DNA of 64,000 nt from Alistipes communis. GTDB lineage: Bacteria > Bacteroidota > Bacteroidia > Bacteroidales > Rikenellaceae. The position numbers and the translations under genes are program-made. Below are positions 8,065 through 16,781 of this stretch, piece after piece. The notes under the pieces are model-generated. The model worked only from the letters and a program-made list of their open reading frames with translations. It searched no databases and was not told the DNA's origin. Where the stretch lies: contig NZ_AP019735.1 of NCBI RefSeq assembly GCF_006542665.1, positions 62,001 through 126,000 of the forward strand, read 5' to 3'. Position 1 is the stretch's first letter. Each line of letters starts with the position of its first letter.

Positions 8065-10071
8065 TTAGAATTTCGGTTTCATGAAGGATTTGCGCTGCGG
8101 TTTTATGGGGCGTGTCCGCTCCTGCCGGGGCGTAAGATTCCGCAGGGTCAGCGATTCATTCTTACGGTCGTAGCGAACCTCGCAATTCTCGAAGATTTTG
8201 GTATCCGTTTCCACGTTCCGTAAACAAATCGTTTCGCCTCCATAGAGCCGTTTGCTGTCGTCGTAGGAAATCGGTTGGCGGAGCAGCTCGTCCATCTTTC
8301 GGGCGAATACATAAACATTGTCTTCGCACCTGATCCGATCCGGAGTGTAAATATCCAGCTCGGAATGGTTCTTAAAGGCATACAGGCACATATCCGCCGT
8401 GCGTATGTCGTGAGGAACCCATTGAATCGCCTGCGAATGATTCCTGACGGCGGCCTCGCCCACCTGCTGCGTAATGACGTTTTCCGGTATAAGGTGCAGG
8501 ACATGTCCGTTTTTCCGGACGGCTTCCAACGCTACTTCTTCCGAAATGGCTTTGGGACGCATTACGGTTATCAAAAAGTCGATTGTTTTAGGATTATCCT
8601 GCTCCCGAACCATTTGCAGAGCCATCGACGGCTCTGTCAGCGCACCGGCGACGCTGTAATCGGTTTTATCTTTTCCGTAGGTATTGTCAAAAGCCTCTTT
8701 GCACATCTCGTAAGTCCGGTCGTCTTCGGGTATTCCGTATAAATTCTGCGGATTCTCTTTTACCAGATTCATATAAAGGTCAGGACTTTTCATTGCCTCC
8801 GGGATAAACGGTATGGCATACGGACTGCGGCGTATGGCTTCCATGCACAACTCCGGCGTCTTGAGTTTTTCGGGAACCATCCGTAAATATGAGCCGTCGT
8901 ACCGTACCGCCGTTTCGCACAGCTCCTTATCCTTGAATTTTTCGGGAATGTTGAAAAACAACTCCGGCTCTTTGGCAAAGATCATCTCCGCCAGCTTCGG
9001 GGTCATATAGTCCGGATTCATACTGTCCAGAAAATGTTTGGTTCGTGAGTATCCCTCGCAACGCTCCAACAACTGCTCGTGGATCTCTTTGTAGGGAATG
9101 TACCGAAGTACCCGCAGGTCATAGCTCGAATACAATGCCTCATGGCACATCTCCCGTGTCAGCAGTTCCGGCTTGAAATATTGAATGGCGGCAGGGTCGT
9201 TCACCATCGCTTTCCGGTACAGGTCGGTGGTATGCAATGCCTCCGGTACATAAGGAAGTGCATGGATGCTGGACGATACGGCCGCCTCGCACATACGTTT
9301 CGTGCGTAAATGTTCCGGTACGTCGTGCAGCATAATCCCGTCGCTCTGTACCGCCGCCGTGCATACCGTCCTTGTTTTCCACCGTTTCGGCAGGGCCGTC
9401 AGGCACGACGGGTCGGTACGAACTCCGTACAGGGCGATGCGCTCGTCCATCACCTCCGGTTCGATGTCTGCCAATAAACCTACCATATCGGCGCCTTCCT
9501 GCCGGTATTTTTTTATGCCTTCCAGACACACGTCGGCATAGGGAATAAACTGAAGGACGCTTCGGTTCTCCCGAAATTTGGCCAATGGGGCGTTCAGGGC
9601 CAGCCGGCACATCTGCGGGGTTTTCATCGCTTGGGGCACGAACTCCAACACCCAGCCGTCCTTCGTCACCGCATCCATGCACATCTGTTCCGTTTTGAGC
9701 CGGTCGGGAACGGCAGTCAAGGCCCATACGTCGTTTTTCACCGCGGCTTCGCACAGGGCCTCTGTTCGGCGCTCCTGCGGCACGAACAGCAGCGCCGGGC
9801 CGTAACGTTCGACAGCAGCCATGCACATCGAGGGCGTTTTCAGCTCTTCCGGCACATAGTCGAGGGCATAATCCCAATTCCGCACGGCCGTATAACACAG
9901 CTTTTCGGTACGCATATCGCGGGGGACATATCGGATATTCTCTCCGTCGATCTCGACGGCGCGGCGGCATACCGCCTCGGTACGTCGTTCCAAAGGCAGG
10001 GTCATGAACATATTATGTTTTCGTCCGCCCCGTTCGAGCAAGGCGATATCTGCTTTTTCCTGTTCTGTCAT
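8065..10071 (-). CDS. DUF4116-repeat protein (668 aa)
   Basis: Built of roughly a dozen or more tandem units of about 23-50 residues with the DUF4116 pattern, for example VKNDVWALTAVPDRLKTEQMC, AVTKDGWVLEFVPQAMKTPQMC, AVRYDGSYLRMVPEKLKTPELC. Each unit pairs a helix ending in A--(N/D)G--L--VP with a (K/R)T--MC-(E/D)A helix. DUF4116 repeats also occur in protist and bacterial proteins of unknown function, and an alpha-solenoid binding role is likely. The C-terminus (RTRPIKPQRKSFMKPKF) is basic. A rho-independent terminator separates it from traQ, so it begins a new unit. Confidence 0.8.
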   Translation of the reverse strand: MTEQEKADIALLERGGRKHNMFMTLPLERRTEAVCRRAVEIDGENIRYVPRDMRTEKLCYTAVRNWDYALDYVPEELKTPSMCMAAVERYGPALLFVPQERRTEALCEAAVKNDVWALTAVPDRLKTEQMCMDAVTKDGWVLEFVPQAMKTPQMCRLALNAPLAKFRENRSVLQFIPYADVCLEGIKKYRQEGADMVGLLADIEPEVMDERIALYGVRTDPSCLTALPKRWKTRTVCTAAVQSDGIMLHDVPEHLRTKRMCEAAVSSSIHALPYVPEALHTTDLYRKAMVNDPAAIQYFKPELLTREMCHEALYSSYDLRVLRYIPYKEIHEQLLERCEGYSRTKHFLDSMNPDYMTPKLAEMIFAKEPELFFNIPEKFKDKELCETAVRYDGSYLRMVPEKLKTPELCMEAIRRSPYAIPFIPEAMKSPDLYMNLVKENPQNLYGIPEDDRTYEMCKEAFDNTYGKDKTDYSVAGALTEPSMALQMVREQDNPKTIDFLITVMRPKAISEEVALEAVRKNGHVLHLIPENVITQQVGEAAVRNHSQAIQWVPHDIRTADMCLYAFKNHSELDIYTPDRIRCEDNVYVFARKMDELLRQPISYDDSKRLYGGETICLRNVETDTKIFENCEVRYDRKNESLTLRNLTPRQERTRPIKPQRKSFMKPKF

Positions 10072-10085
10072 AAGGTTCTCGAATT

Positions 10086-10110
10086 AAAAATGCCCGGTTT
10101 CGGCCGGGCA
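10086..10110 (-). terminator. rho-independent terminator of the tra operon
   Basis: On the minus strand TGCCCGG (10110-10104), a six-base loop and CCGGGCA (10097-10091) are followed by five T residues. It lies just after the traQ stop and before the DUF4116 gene. Confidence 0.85.
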
Positions 10111-10127
10111 CTGATGTTCGTTTGTGA

Positions 10128-10553
10128 CTATTGCTCTTCGCCGCCCGTATCGCTGTCGTTCTGGAACGTGAAGCTCTGTTGCACCACCTGTCCCATGTTG
10201 TCCTCGATATAGACGTCGATGGTCTGCTGGTCGTCGCTACGGGAGGTGTAATAAAGACGGAACGAGAAGCGCTCCAGCGGATAGCGGTCGTTGGGAAGGA
10301 ACACCGTTCCGTCGTCCATCCGCAACTCTCCCTTGCCGTCGGGTTGGAAATAGCGGATCGTGTAGCGGGCGTCGGCATACGCCCCCTCACGTACCAACGT
10401 ACAGCGTATCTCGGCGGTTTCGCCTACGCCGATACGCTTGGGTACGGGCATCGTTTCCAGCGAGAAGCTGTACGCCTGCTGAATGTCCAGCTCCTTGTCG
10501 CAGGATGCGAGCAGTCCGAGTGCGGCCATCGCCGCAAAAAATAACTTTTTCAT
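10128..10553 (-). CDS. traQ: conjugative transfer lipoprotein TraQ (DUF3872)
   Basis: 141 residues with a lipoprotein signal (MKKLFFAAMAALGLLASC, lipobox LASC). It is followed by one Ig-like beta domain: ETMPVPKRIGVGETAEIRC, then YTIRYFQPDGKGELRMDDG, RLYYTSRSDDQQTIDVYIEDN and QQSFTFQ. This matches TraQ/DUF3872 of CTnDOT-like elements and is the usual last gene of the tra operon. The ATG at 10553 gives a proper signal peptide; a longer reading has no support. The role in mating is not defined. Its domain layout resembles the repeats in the fimbrial protein at 14326-16161. Confidence 0.85.
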   Translation of the reverse strand: MKKLFFAAMAALGLLASCDKELDIQQAYSFSLETMPVPKRIGVGETAEIRCTLVREGAYADARYTIRYFQPDGKGELRMDDGTVFLPNDRYPLERFSFRLYYTSRSDDQQTIDVYIEDNMGQVVQQSFTFQNDSDTGGEEQ

Positions 10554-10564
10554 CACTTTTCGGT

Positions 10565-11449
10565 TTATTTGCATTTGTAATCCGCGAAGTCCATCGCGTT
10601 GAACAATCGTTTGTTGTTGCACCAGTAGGCCAGCCGCCACGCCTCCCGCGAGGGTTTGGCGTCGCCCGAAAAATCCCGATACGGCTGTGCGAAGGGCACG
10701 CAGCCCAACGCCTTCAGTTCCCGAATACGTTCCAGCGCATCGCCGATGTCGTCGCGCACCAGCACGTAGAAGAACAGTTTACGGGGCGACAAGCCACATT
10801 TGACGAGCAGTTTTACGACGTTATGTACATCCTCCTGCACGGCACAGCTGTCATAGGCCATTCGCAGGAAGCGCAGCCACCTGACCCGTGCGAGCAGCTC
10901 TGCGAGTTCCGGGTTGCGGGCGATACGCCGCACGTCGAGCCCCTGATTGAAGTCCACCCGCACGCCCAAGCGGACGATCTTTTCGATCTGCGCGAGGCCC
11001 CATGCGGAGGCCAGCACGTTGTTGTCGAGCAGTACGGCCCGCCTGCGCCCGGCAAGGAACTCTTCGATGTCGGCATGGGGCCGGATAGCGCCCTCTTTGT
11101 GCGGCACCACGCACCACGGGCAGCGGTTCGGGCATCCGCGCGTGAGAAAGCCGTAGGCTTCGCCCACGCCGTAGAGCGAGTAATCCGGACATGTATGTTC
11201 GACCGCCTCCGGCAGCGTCGTCGTATAATCGCGGTAGCCCGTTCCGCCGCGTATCACCTCGCAGCGGTATTCATCCCGGCAATCGGGTGTATGGGTAAAG
11301 ACCTTCGACAAATACACTTTGTCGTAACGCCCCGCCATGGGATCGGCAAATTCCACCGTATCGCCCCGGAGCTTATGCCACGCCGAAAGTTTCATCAGCG
11401 CGAGGTTCGGGAAGTTGCGCCCGTCCACATCCACTAATCCGATTCGCAT
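10565..11449 (-). CDS. radical SAM protein of unknown substrate in the tra operon
   Basis: 294 residues. RGCPNRCPWCVVPHKEG (about residues 105-121) supplies the CxxxCxxC [4Fe-4S] motif. The N-terminus (MRIGLVDVDGRNFPNLALMKLSAWH) resembles a short B12-like or methylthiotransferase-type Rossmann start. Strands such as RAVLLDNNVLAS and VRVDFNQGLDVR fit a TIM-barrel core. There is no SPASM cysteine cluster. It lies seven bases after the methyltransferase and 11 before traQ, so it is expressed with the conjugation genes. The substrate is unknown; modification of a tra protein, a nucleic acid or a small molecule are all open. Confidence 0.8.
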   Translation of the reverse strand: MRIGLVDVDGRNFPNLALMKLSAWHKLRGDTVEFADPMAGRYDKVYLSKVFTHTPDCRDEYRCEVIRGGTGYRDYTTTLPEAVEHTCPDYSLYGVGEAYGFLTRGCPNRCPWCVVPHKEGAIRPHADIEEFLAGRRRAVLLDNNVLASAWGLAQIEKIVRLGVRVDFNQGLDVRRIARNPELAELLARVRWLRFLRMAYDSCAVQEDVHNVVKLLVKCGLSPRKLFFYVLVRDDIGDALERIRELKALGCVPFAQPYRDFSGDAKPSREAWRLAYWCNNKRLFNAMDFADYKCK

Positions 11450-11456
11450 GGCTTCC

Positions 11457-12431
11457 TTACTGTTTTAAGGGTTCGGGATCCCGTTCCAGCCGTGCACGGG
11501 CTATGGCGACGTATTCCGGATTCGGCTCGATGCCGATGTAGTGGCGTCCCAGCCTGCGGGCGACAAGGGCCGTCGTCCCGCTTCCCAGAAAAGGGTCGAG
11601 AACTACGCCGCCCGGCGAACACCCCGCCTCGATGGGTGTCTCGATCAATTTCTGCGGATAGGGGGCGTAGTGCTTCTCGTGGCTGATTTCGGTCGTAATC
11701 CGCCAAACCGTCCGTTTGTTCCTGCCTTGAAGGTCGTTTCTGGATTTCGAACCTGTCGGATGTTCCGGCTGTCTGGATATTCTGTTCGTCTCATTCCCGG
11801 CATAAGGTTCTAACTGTTGCCGGAAGTCGTATTTCGGGGATTTGGCGAAGAAAAACACCTTCTCGAAATCCACCGTAAAACGGTCTTTGACGGGAGTAGG
11901 CACAGCCGAGGGCTTATGCCATATAATCTCGTTGCGCAGTATCCACCCTCGCAGGATCATCATCTCGGCGAACAGCCCCGGAATATTGCACAGCGATTTG
12001 TGCGGAACTCGGTGTATCGACAGATCGACGCGCAGTGTTTTCAGACAATGGGCGTTTTTACCCGGCGGCCAATCGTCTGGGCGGTTGTATTTATTGAGTT
12101 TGCTGTACGAATCGCCGAGGTTCACCCATAGCGTCCCCGTACTTTTCAATACGCGGCGGCACTCGTCGAAGATGCCCACGAGATGCTCCAAGAACATCTC
12201 GCGGGAGGGTTCCTGCCCCAACTGCCCCAGCCATCCGCCGCAACTGCGGCAAGTAGCGTAATCGTCAAAATCGTGTTCACAATCCTGCCGCCCGCCGAAC
12301 AGTATCGGAGAGAGTCCGTAATCCCTGAGCTGCCAGTACGGGGGCGAGGTTACGATACAGTCGATGGAGTTGTCGGGCAGCCGACCGAGGCCGGAGGCCG
12401 CATCCGTATTAAAAATTACATCCGTTCGCAT
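11457..12431 (-). CDS. N4/N6-type (beta class) DNA methyltransferase
   Basis: 324 residues in the permuted beta order. Motif IV TSPPYWQLRDYG sits at the N-terminus (residues 28-40) and motif I DPFLGSGTTALVARRLG with GIEPNPEY at the C-terminus. A CEHDFDDYATCRSCGGW insert near residue 52 may bind zinc. The central part is the target-recognition region. No partner endonuclease is adjacent, so it is an orphan enzyme, probably protecting transferred DNA from host restriction or altering expression. Its place inside the tra operon between the fimbrial genes and traQ suggests use during transfer; that is inference. Confidence 0.88.
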   Translation of the reverse strand: MRTDVIFNTDAASGLGRLPDNSIDCIVTSPPYWQLRDYGLSPILFGGRQDCEHDFDDYATCRSCGGWLGQLGQEPSREMFLEHLVGIFDECRRVLKSTGTLWVNLGDSYSKLNKYNRPDDWPPGKNAHCLKTLRVDLSIHRVPHKSLCNIPGLFAEMMILRGWILRNEIIWHKPSAVPTPVKDRFTVDFEKVFFFAKSPKYDFRQQLEPYAGNETNRISRQPEHPTGSKSRNDLQGRNKRTVWRITTEISHEKHYAPYPQKLIETPIEAGCSPGGVVLDPFLGSGTTALVARRLGRHYIGIEPNPEYVAIARARLERDPEPLKQ

Positions 12432-12443
12432 TGCATTCGCTCT

Positions 12444-12626
12444 TTAATGCCCAGTTCCCGTATTGCTGTCCGGCACTTCGTCCCAGGGATTGTCCTCCGG
12501 AATCTCGATGTCCGTCTGCGGGCGTTTCAGGGTTTCCGTTGTTTCTTCCTCATACAGTTTGGCGCACGAGGTAAAGGCCATAGCCGCTGTCAGCAGCATC
12601 GTGGCCGCGATCGCTCTTTTTCTCAT
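12444..12626 (-). CDS. small lipoprotein (60 aa)
   Basis: 60 residues: signal peptide with lipobox (MLLTAAMAFTSC, residues 9-20), then an acidic tail PQTDIEIPEDNPWDEVPDSN. It starts two bases after the OmpA-like gene, which supports translation as part of the fimbrial unit. No family is recognised; small lipoproteins of this kind occur at the end of Bacteroidales fimbrial loci. Confidence 0.65.
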   Translation of the reverse strand: MRKRAIAATMLLTAAMAFTSCAKLYEEETTETLKRPQTDIEIPEDNPWDEVPDSNTGTGH

Positions 12627-12628
12627 CG

Positions 12629-14281
12629 TCAGTCATCGGTTAAAAGGTTGGATATTTCCGGGTCAAGCCTGCCCCGGTATTCGAATGTCTCTTTCAGCTC
12701 GCACGCCCTGTCGAACCATTTGCGCCCTTCCTTCCTGCGGCCCAGCCGCGAGCAGGCGATGGCTTTCAGATAGCACGCCTCGGCCGATTCGGGCAGCGCG
12801 GAGAGCACTTCGTAAGCGCGGTCGTCATGGCCGAGCGAGAGCAGCGCGATAGCCGTATTTCGGTCATGGTAAGGAGCCAATATCGTGAGGGCTTCGTCGT
12901 AGCGCCTTTCGTCGAGCAGCTTCACGCCCCGCGCGTAGAGCGTATCGGGTACGGTCGTATGGATCGTATCCTTCACCATGCCCACGCGCCGCAGGTCGTA
13001 TTTGAAATCGACCGAGCGCAGCAGCGGATAGAGCCGCTCCCGGATATATTTATACTCCCGCGGATACCTGCCTCGCAGGGCCGCTTCGCGCCGGTCGGGA
13101 TTCTTCTCCGCACCGAGCAGCGCAAGGATCGCCTCGCGGTGTGGCAGGCTGTCCGAGGCGGCGATCAAGCGCCCCAGCTCCGTCCAGTTCTCGCCTACGG
13201 AGCGCACGGCGATCAGCGTATCGACCTGCCGCCCGAAACGCTCGCCCAGACACCGTTTGAGCGACAGGGCACGCTCGCGCGCCAGACGCTCGTTGAGCGC
13301 GAGCGCTCCTTCCGGTGATGCCGAAGCGGTCAGCACGATACTGTCCACGTAAAATTCCCGCTGGTTTATCAGTCCGTCCATCAGGGCTTCGATGCGGGCG
13401 AGCTGAACGGCGTTGGTTTCCAGCGTGTCGATAATGTCCGATTTGCCGACTTCGAAGGCAAGGTAGTTGCGGTCTTTGACCACGGCATACTTCTCGATCA
13501 CTCTGGTCAGGTAGCGCCTCGTGGTGTCCGCGAAGGTCAGCATCGAGGATATGTTGTATTCCAGCGTATCGAGCGGCGGCATATCGTAACGGCTGCCGTC
13601 CAGCCCTACGACCGCTCCCTCAAGTGTGACGTGCATCGTCTTGCCTTCGCCTTTGGTCGGTACTTCCTGCGTATAGTAATAGCTGATCTTCTCACGGCCT
13701 TCGACGATGGAATCCAGCCGCACGCCCTCCGGATAGGGGTGCTTGACGAAACGCTCGAAAGCACGCTGTTCGGCAGCCGCATCGGGCTTGAAGACCCGCA
13801 CGTATCGGTCGAACTGCCAATAGTTGCGATCCTGCACGCGGCTGAACAGCCCGCCCCGGATACTGATCTGCTGAAGCGGCACGAGGCTGTCCGTCTTGTG
13901 GAGCATGGGTGTTACGGCCACGCTCTGACAATTGCCCTGCAACTGGCGCGGCAGTTCGATCACAAAGTCGATGCAGACCTTGCCCATACGTTCGGCGACG
14001 GTGCGCGATTTGGCCACCACGACCACCTCGTCGAGTTCGAGCGACATGACGCGCTCGCCGTTTTCGAGCGTAGTCGTAGGCAGGAAATAGACGGGCTTCA
14101 GGCTGTCGCGGTGCTTGTATTCGACATATTGCGGTGCGGACTCCTTTTTCGGCTCCTGCTTTTGTTCTTTGGGCGCATAGTTCGCCCGTGCGCCCAAGCC
14201 TCGGCGCTGAAGCCTGCCCGTAACGGTACAACCGCCCAGCAGCAGACACACGACGAGGCTGTGCAATAACATCTTCTTCAT
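12629..14281 (-). CDS. OmpA-like/TPR lipoprotein of the fimbrial cluster
   Basis: 550 residues from the ATG at 14281, which gives a lipoprotein signal (LLGGC). The N-terminal 230 residues are beta-rich. Residues about 310-400 hold an OmpA-like peptidoglycan-binding domain (VLTASASPEGALALNERLARERALSLK). The C-terminus has two TPR-like helix pairs (ARGVKLLDERRYDEALTIL, ACYLKAIACSRLGRRKEG). Such proteins accompany DUF3575 and DUF4906 fimbrial genes in Bacteroidales and probably anchor the fibre or its assembly base to the cell wall. A longer upstream frame has no signal peptide and is rejected. Confidence 0.75.
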   Translation of the reverse strand: MKKMLLHSLVVCLLLGGCTVTGRLQRRGLGARANYAPKEQKQEPKKESAPQYVEYKHRDSLKPVYFLPTTTLENGERVMSLELDEVVVVAKSRTVAERMGKVCIDFVIELPRQLQGNCQSVAVTPMLHKTDSLVPLQQISIRGGLFSRVQDRNYWQFDRYVRVFKPDAAAEQRAFERFVKHPYPEGVRLDSIVEGREKISYYYTQEVPTKGEGKTMHVTLEGAVVGLDGSRYDMPPLDTLEYNISSMLTFADTTRRYLTRVIEKYAVVKDRNYLAFEVGKSDIIDTLETNAVQLARIEALMDGLINQREFYVDSIVLTASASPEGALALNERLARERALSLKRCLGERFGRQVDTLIAVRSVGENWTELGRLIAASDSLPHREAILALLGAEKNPDRREAALRGRYPREYKYIRERLYPLLRSVDFKYDLRRVGMVKDTIHTTVPDTLYARGVKLLDERRYDEALTILAPYHDRNTAIALLSLGHDDRAYEVLSALPESAEACYLKAIACSRLGRRKEGRKWFDRACELKETFEYRGRLDPEISNLLTDD

Positions 14282-14325
14282 CGTTTTATAACTTTTTCTT
14301 ATCATAAGCCGAGAAGACGGGCCGA

Positions 14326-16161
14326 CTACCTCCATGTAATCGACGCCCGTGCTTGTTGACTTCGCCCGTAGATGTCCGTAATCGTAAAGACGAATTCCGT
14401 CCGCTCGGCATAGGAAGAGTTGGCGGTAAAAATATGTTGTCCGGTTTCGAGGGTTACAGGACTGTCGGGGTGTAACATGGAACCGCCATACGAAACCCTG
14501 CAATTCGTCGAGGTCGTCGTATAACTTACGGTATAGTCGCCCGCGTATTCGGTCGAACGGATGATCAGCGTCATCGGACTGTCCGAATAGAGAGTCGCCG
14601 AGGACATGGTTCGTATCATTGCAGAGAATTTCGGATAACGGGACGTTACCGTGCATTGCCGCTGTACGCTATGGCCGCTGCCGTCGCTTACCTGCACCGT
14701 AACCGTCAGCTCGCCGGTAACACGGGTGTCGAGCAAGAAACTGTGGGTTCCATTGCCTAACATGGCTTCATTGCCGCCGAGCCCTGTCCCTGCGGGAAAT
14801 ACGAAAACGGCCTGCGGATCGGAACAAGTGAAGGTAGAGATTGCGGCGTCATCGCTTCCTCTGATTTCCAACGTAAAAGTGGCGGGATTGCCGACGACGA
14901 TTGCCGAAGGCGGTGTCAGCGTAACATCGAGAGAGGGTTTTTCGACCGCCTCGGTCGTCAGCGTACGGCGAATTTCATAATCATAGGCATCCCGCAGGAC
15001 GAATGTCAGCATGGCTTCGCCTGCAACTGTCGGGCAGTATCCGATCCGTGCTGTTTTAATTCCGGCTCCGCCGGGCAATGCGACGGGAATTCCGGTCGTC
15101 ATGGCCATACCGTCGAATGTTATCGTACCTTCGCCCTTCTCCTGTTCGACGGTCAGCGTGTAGCGACCGTCGGGATCGGTGCTCTCGACCCTCATCTCGG
15201 TAAAAATATCGTCGCCCACGCTGCACGTCCGAGGTAGTTCCGTGAAGGTCGCGCCGAGCGTCGAAAGACGCATATCCGTCGCATTGGCCCCCGAAATCAT
15301 CACATCGAGATTATAATGACGGTTACGCAGGATGTCGAAAGAGGTCGTGACGTTGCTGCCGGGATAGATGTAATAATCGACCTTACGGCCCGACGCTTCG
15401 CCTTCGAGATGGATACAGGTGGCGTATTGCGGGGCGTTTTCGCGGCTGCGCTGCCGCGGGTCGGTGATACCCGGCACTTCGCCCTGAGTGTTTTCGGGAA
15501 GGTAAAGAACAACGGAGTAGCTGCGTCCGGAAAGGACGCTCTTCGGAAAGGATGTCACTTCGCTGTCTGCTGTGGGTTTGCTTTCAGCGAAGAACGGCAC
15601 GCAGGACGATACGCCCGTTACCTGACAGGATCGGAGTTCGAAATCCGTAAAGGCGCCGGCCGTCGTGACGTTCAGAGTCAGTTTTGCCACACACCGTCGG
15701 AGGAGTATCGCGACATCGGTAGCCCCCGATACGGTGAAAGACTGCCGGCCGCTCATCGCAAACCTTTCATCGGTATCTCCCGATACATCGGGAACGTACA
15801 TCGCTTCCTGCAATCGCAGGAGTGTCATCGGCCCCATGTCTTCCTTCGTATTGGCGATGGCATACGCTTCATAGCGGCCGTGGGCTATCGTCATCGTCCG
15901 CGAAGCGTTCCCCGCAGTCAGATAGTGATGTTCCAGTGAACCCGTCTGTACGTTATGCAGGTAAAGGTTCACGTCTGCAATGGCATTTTCATCCTCCGAA
16001 TTTCGTGTCGGAAATCCGTTATCCGCAGCCGCAAAAGATATTTCCACCTGCGAAGCGGCAGCTTCGGGGAACTGCGGCCCATCGGGCGGATAGCTGCCGC
16101 TATCCTTCGTACAGGATGCGACCAGAAGCGGCAAAAGTCCTAAAAACAAGAGCTTTTTCAT
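14326..16161 (-). CDS. FimB/Mfa2-like fimbrial protein (DUF4906-like) with Ig-like C-terminal repeats
   Basis: 611 residues, lipoprotein signal (LLPLLVASC). The N-terminal 300 residues are fimbrillin-like: DVNLYLHNVQTGSLEHHYL, YEAYAIANTKEDMGPM and a GEVPGITDPRQRSRENAPQ linker shared with the 16782 gene. About residues 330-611 contain three Ig-like repeats of about 90 residues, each ending in a D-YG/G-G strand (LRDAYDYEIRRT, VSDGSGHSVQRQ, ITDIYGRSQQAR). The third resembles the TraQ domain. Likely a minor fimbrial subunit (anchor, assembly or tip). It lies 44 bases upstream of the OmpA-like gene. DUF4906 assignment is from memory of the pattern. Confidence 0.75.
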   Translation of the reverse strand: MKKLLFLGLLPLLVASCTKDSGSYPPDGPQFPEAAASQVEISFAAADNGFPTRNSEDENAIADVNLYLHNVQTGSLEHHYLTAGNASRTMTIAHGRYEAYAIANTKEDMGPMTLLRLQEAMYVPDVSGDTDERFAMSGRQSFTVSGATDVAILLRRCVAKLTLNVTTAGAFTDFELRSCQVTGVSSCVPFFAESKPTADSEVTSFPKSVLSGRSYSVVLYLPENTQGEVPGITDPRQRSRENAPQYATCIHLEGEASGRKVDYYIYPGSNVTTSFDILRNRHYNLDVMISGANATDMRLSTLGATFTELPRTCSVGDDIFTEMRVESTDPDGRYTLTVEQEKGEGTITFDGMAMTTGIPVALPGGAGIKTARIGYCPTVAGEAMLTFVLRDAYDYEIRRTLTTEAVEKPSLDVTLTPPSAIVVGNPATFTLEIRGSDDAAISTFTCSDPQAVFVFPAGTGLGGNEAMLGNGTHSFLLDTRVTGELTVTVQVSDGSGHSVQRQCTVTSRYPKFSAMIRTMSSATLYSDSPMTLIIRSTEYAGDYTVSYTTTSTNCRVSYGGSMLHPDSPVTLETGQHIFTANSSYAERTEFVFTITDIYGRSQQARASITWR

Positions 16162-16172
16162 GTCTCGATATT

Positions 16173-16709
16173 CTAAAACATATAAGAGAAAGAGGCTTCC
16201 AGCTTCGCCGGAGCCAGTACGATACGGCGGTAATGCCGCAGAAAGACATCTTCGCCGGGCGGCGGTGCGGGATTCCAGCGCGTATCGTTCATGTAATACA
16301 GGCCGAGGCCGCCTTCGAGCGAGAAGTTCCACCGCCTATGCAGCATCCACGAATAGCCCGCGCTGGCACCTACGCCGACAGTCCAGCCGTTGTAGCGTTT
16401 GTTCCGGTTCCCGACGCGATACTGTGCGACGGCCGAGTGCACGCCCCAAAAGAAGCCGACATGCGGCTCGAAGCGCCAGCGGCGCACACCCACGACGGCT
16501 CCCAGCACTTTGGTTCGCAGACTTTCGGTCGAGATCGGGTTCCAGTATGCCGACGCTTCGACAGACCATTTTTCCGCTACGGCCACATCTACGCCGGCAT
16601 TGACGGTTCCCGTTGCCAGTCCCAGCGCATTGACGCGCACGGCCGTATATTGAGCCGAAGCCGCGTTCGCCACGAGGACGAACAGCAGCAATACAAATAA
16701 TCTTTTCAT
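16173..16709 (-). CDS. DUF3575 family outer-membrane protein
   Basis: 178 residues with a signal peptide (MKRLFVLLLFVLVANAASAQ) and a beta-barrel-like body of alternating aromatic strands: VSVEASAYWNPISTE-type, RRWRFEPHVGFFWGVHSAVAQ and WTVGVGASAGYSWMLHRRW. It ends SFSYMF, a C-terminal Phe typical of outer-membrane barrels. DUF3575 proteins recur in Bacteroidales fimbrial gene clusters. The ATG at 16709 is chosen because it opens the signal peptide. It starts 72 bases after the upstream fimbrial gene. Probably an assembly or anchoring component. Confidence 0.8.
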   Translation of the reverse strand: MKRLFVLLLFVLVANAASAQYTAVRVNALGLATGTVNAGVDVAVAEKWSVEASAYWNPISTESLRTKVLGAVVGVRRWRFEPHVGFFWGVHSAVAQYRVGNRNKRYNGWTVGVGASAGYSWMLHRRWNFSLEGGLGLYYMNDTRWNPAPPPGEDVFLRHYRRIVLAPAKLEASFSYMF

Positions 16710-16781
16710 CGTGTTTCTATGTTTGTTGGAATGAGTAACCGCCGCATCCGGCAAAAGGTATCGGCGGAGCGTTGAGAGAGG

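Noticed and set aside
10505..11437. 310-residue + frame over the radical SAM gene
   Set aside because: The minus frame has the CxxxCxxC motif and operon spacing; the + frame is its shadow.
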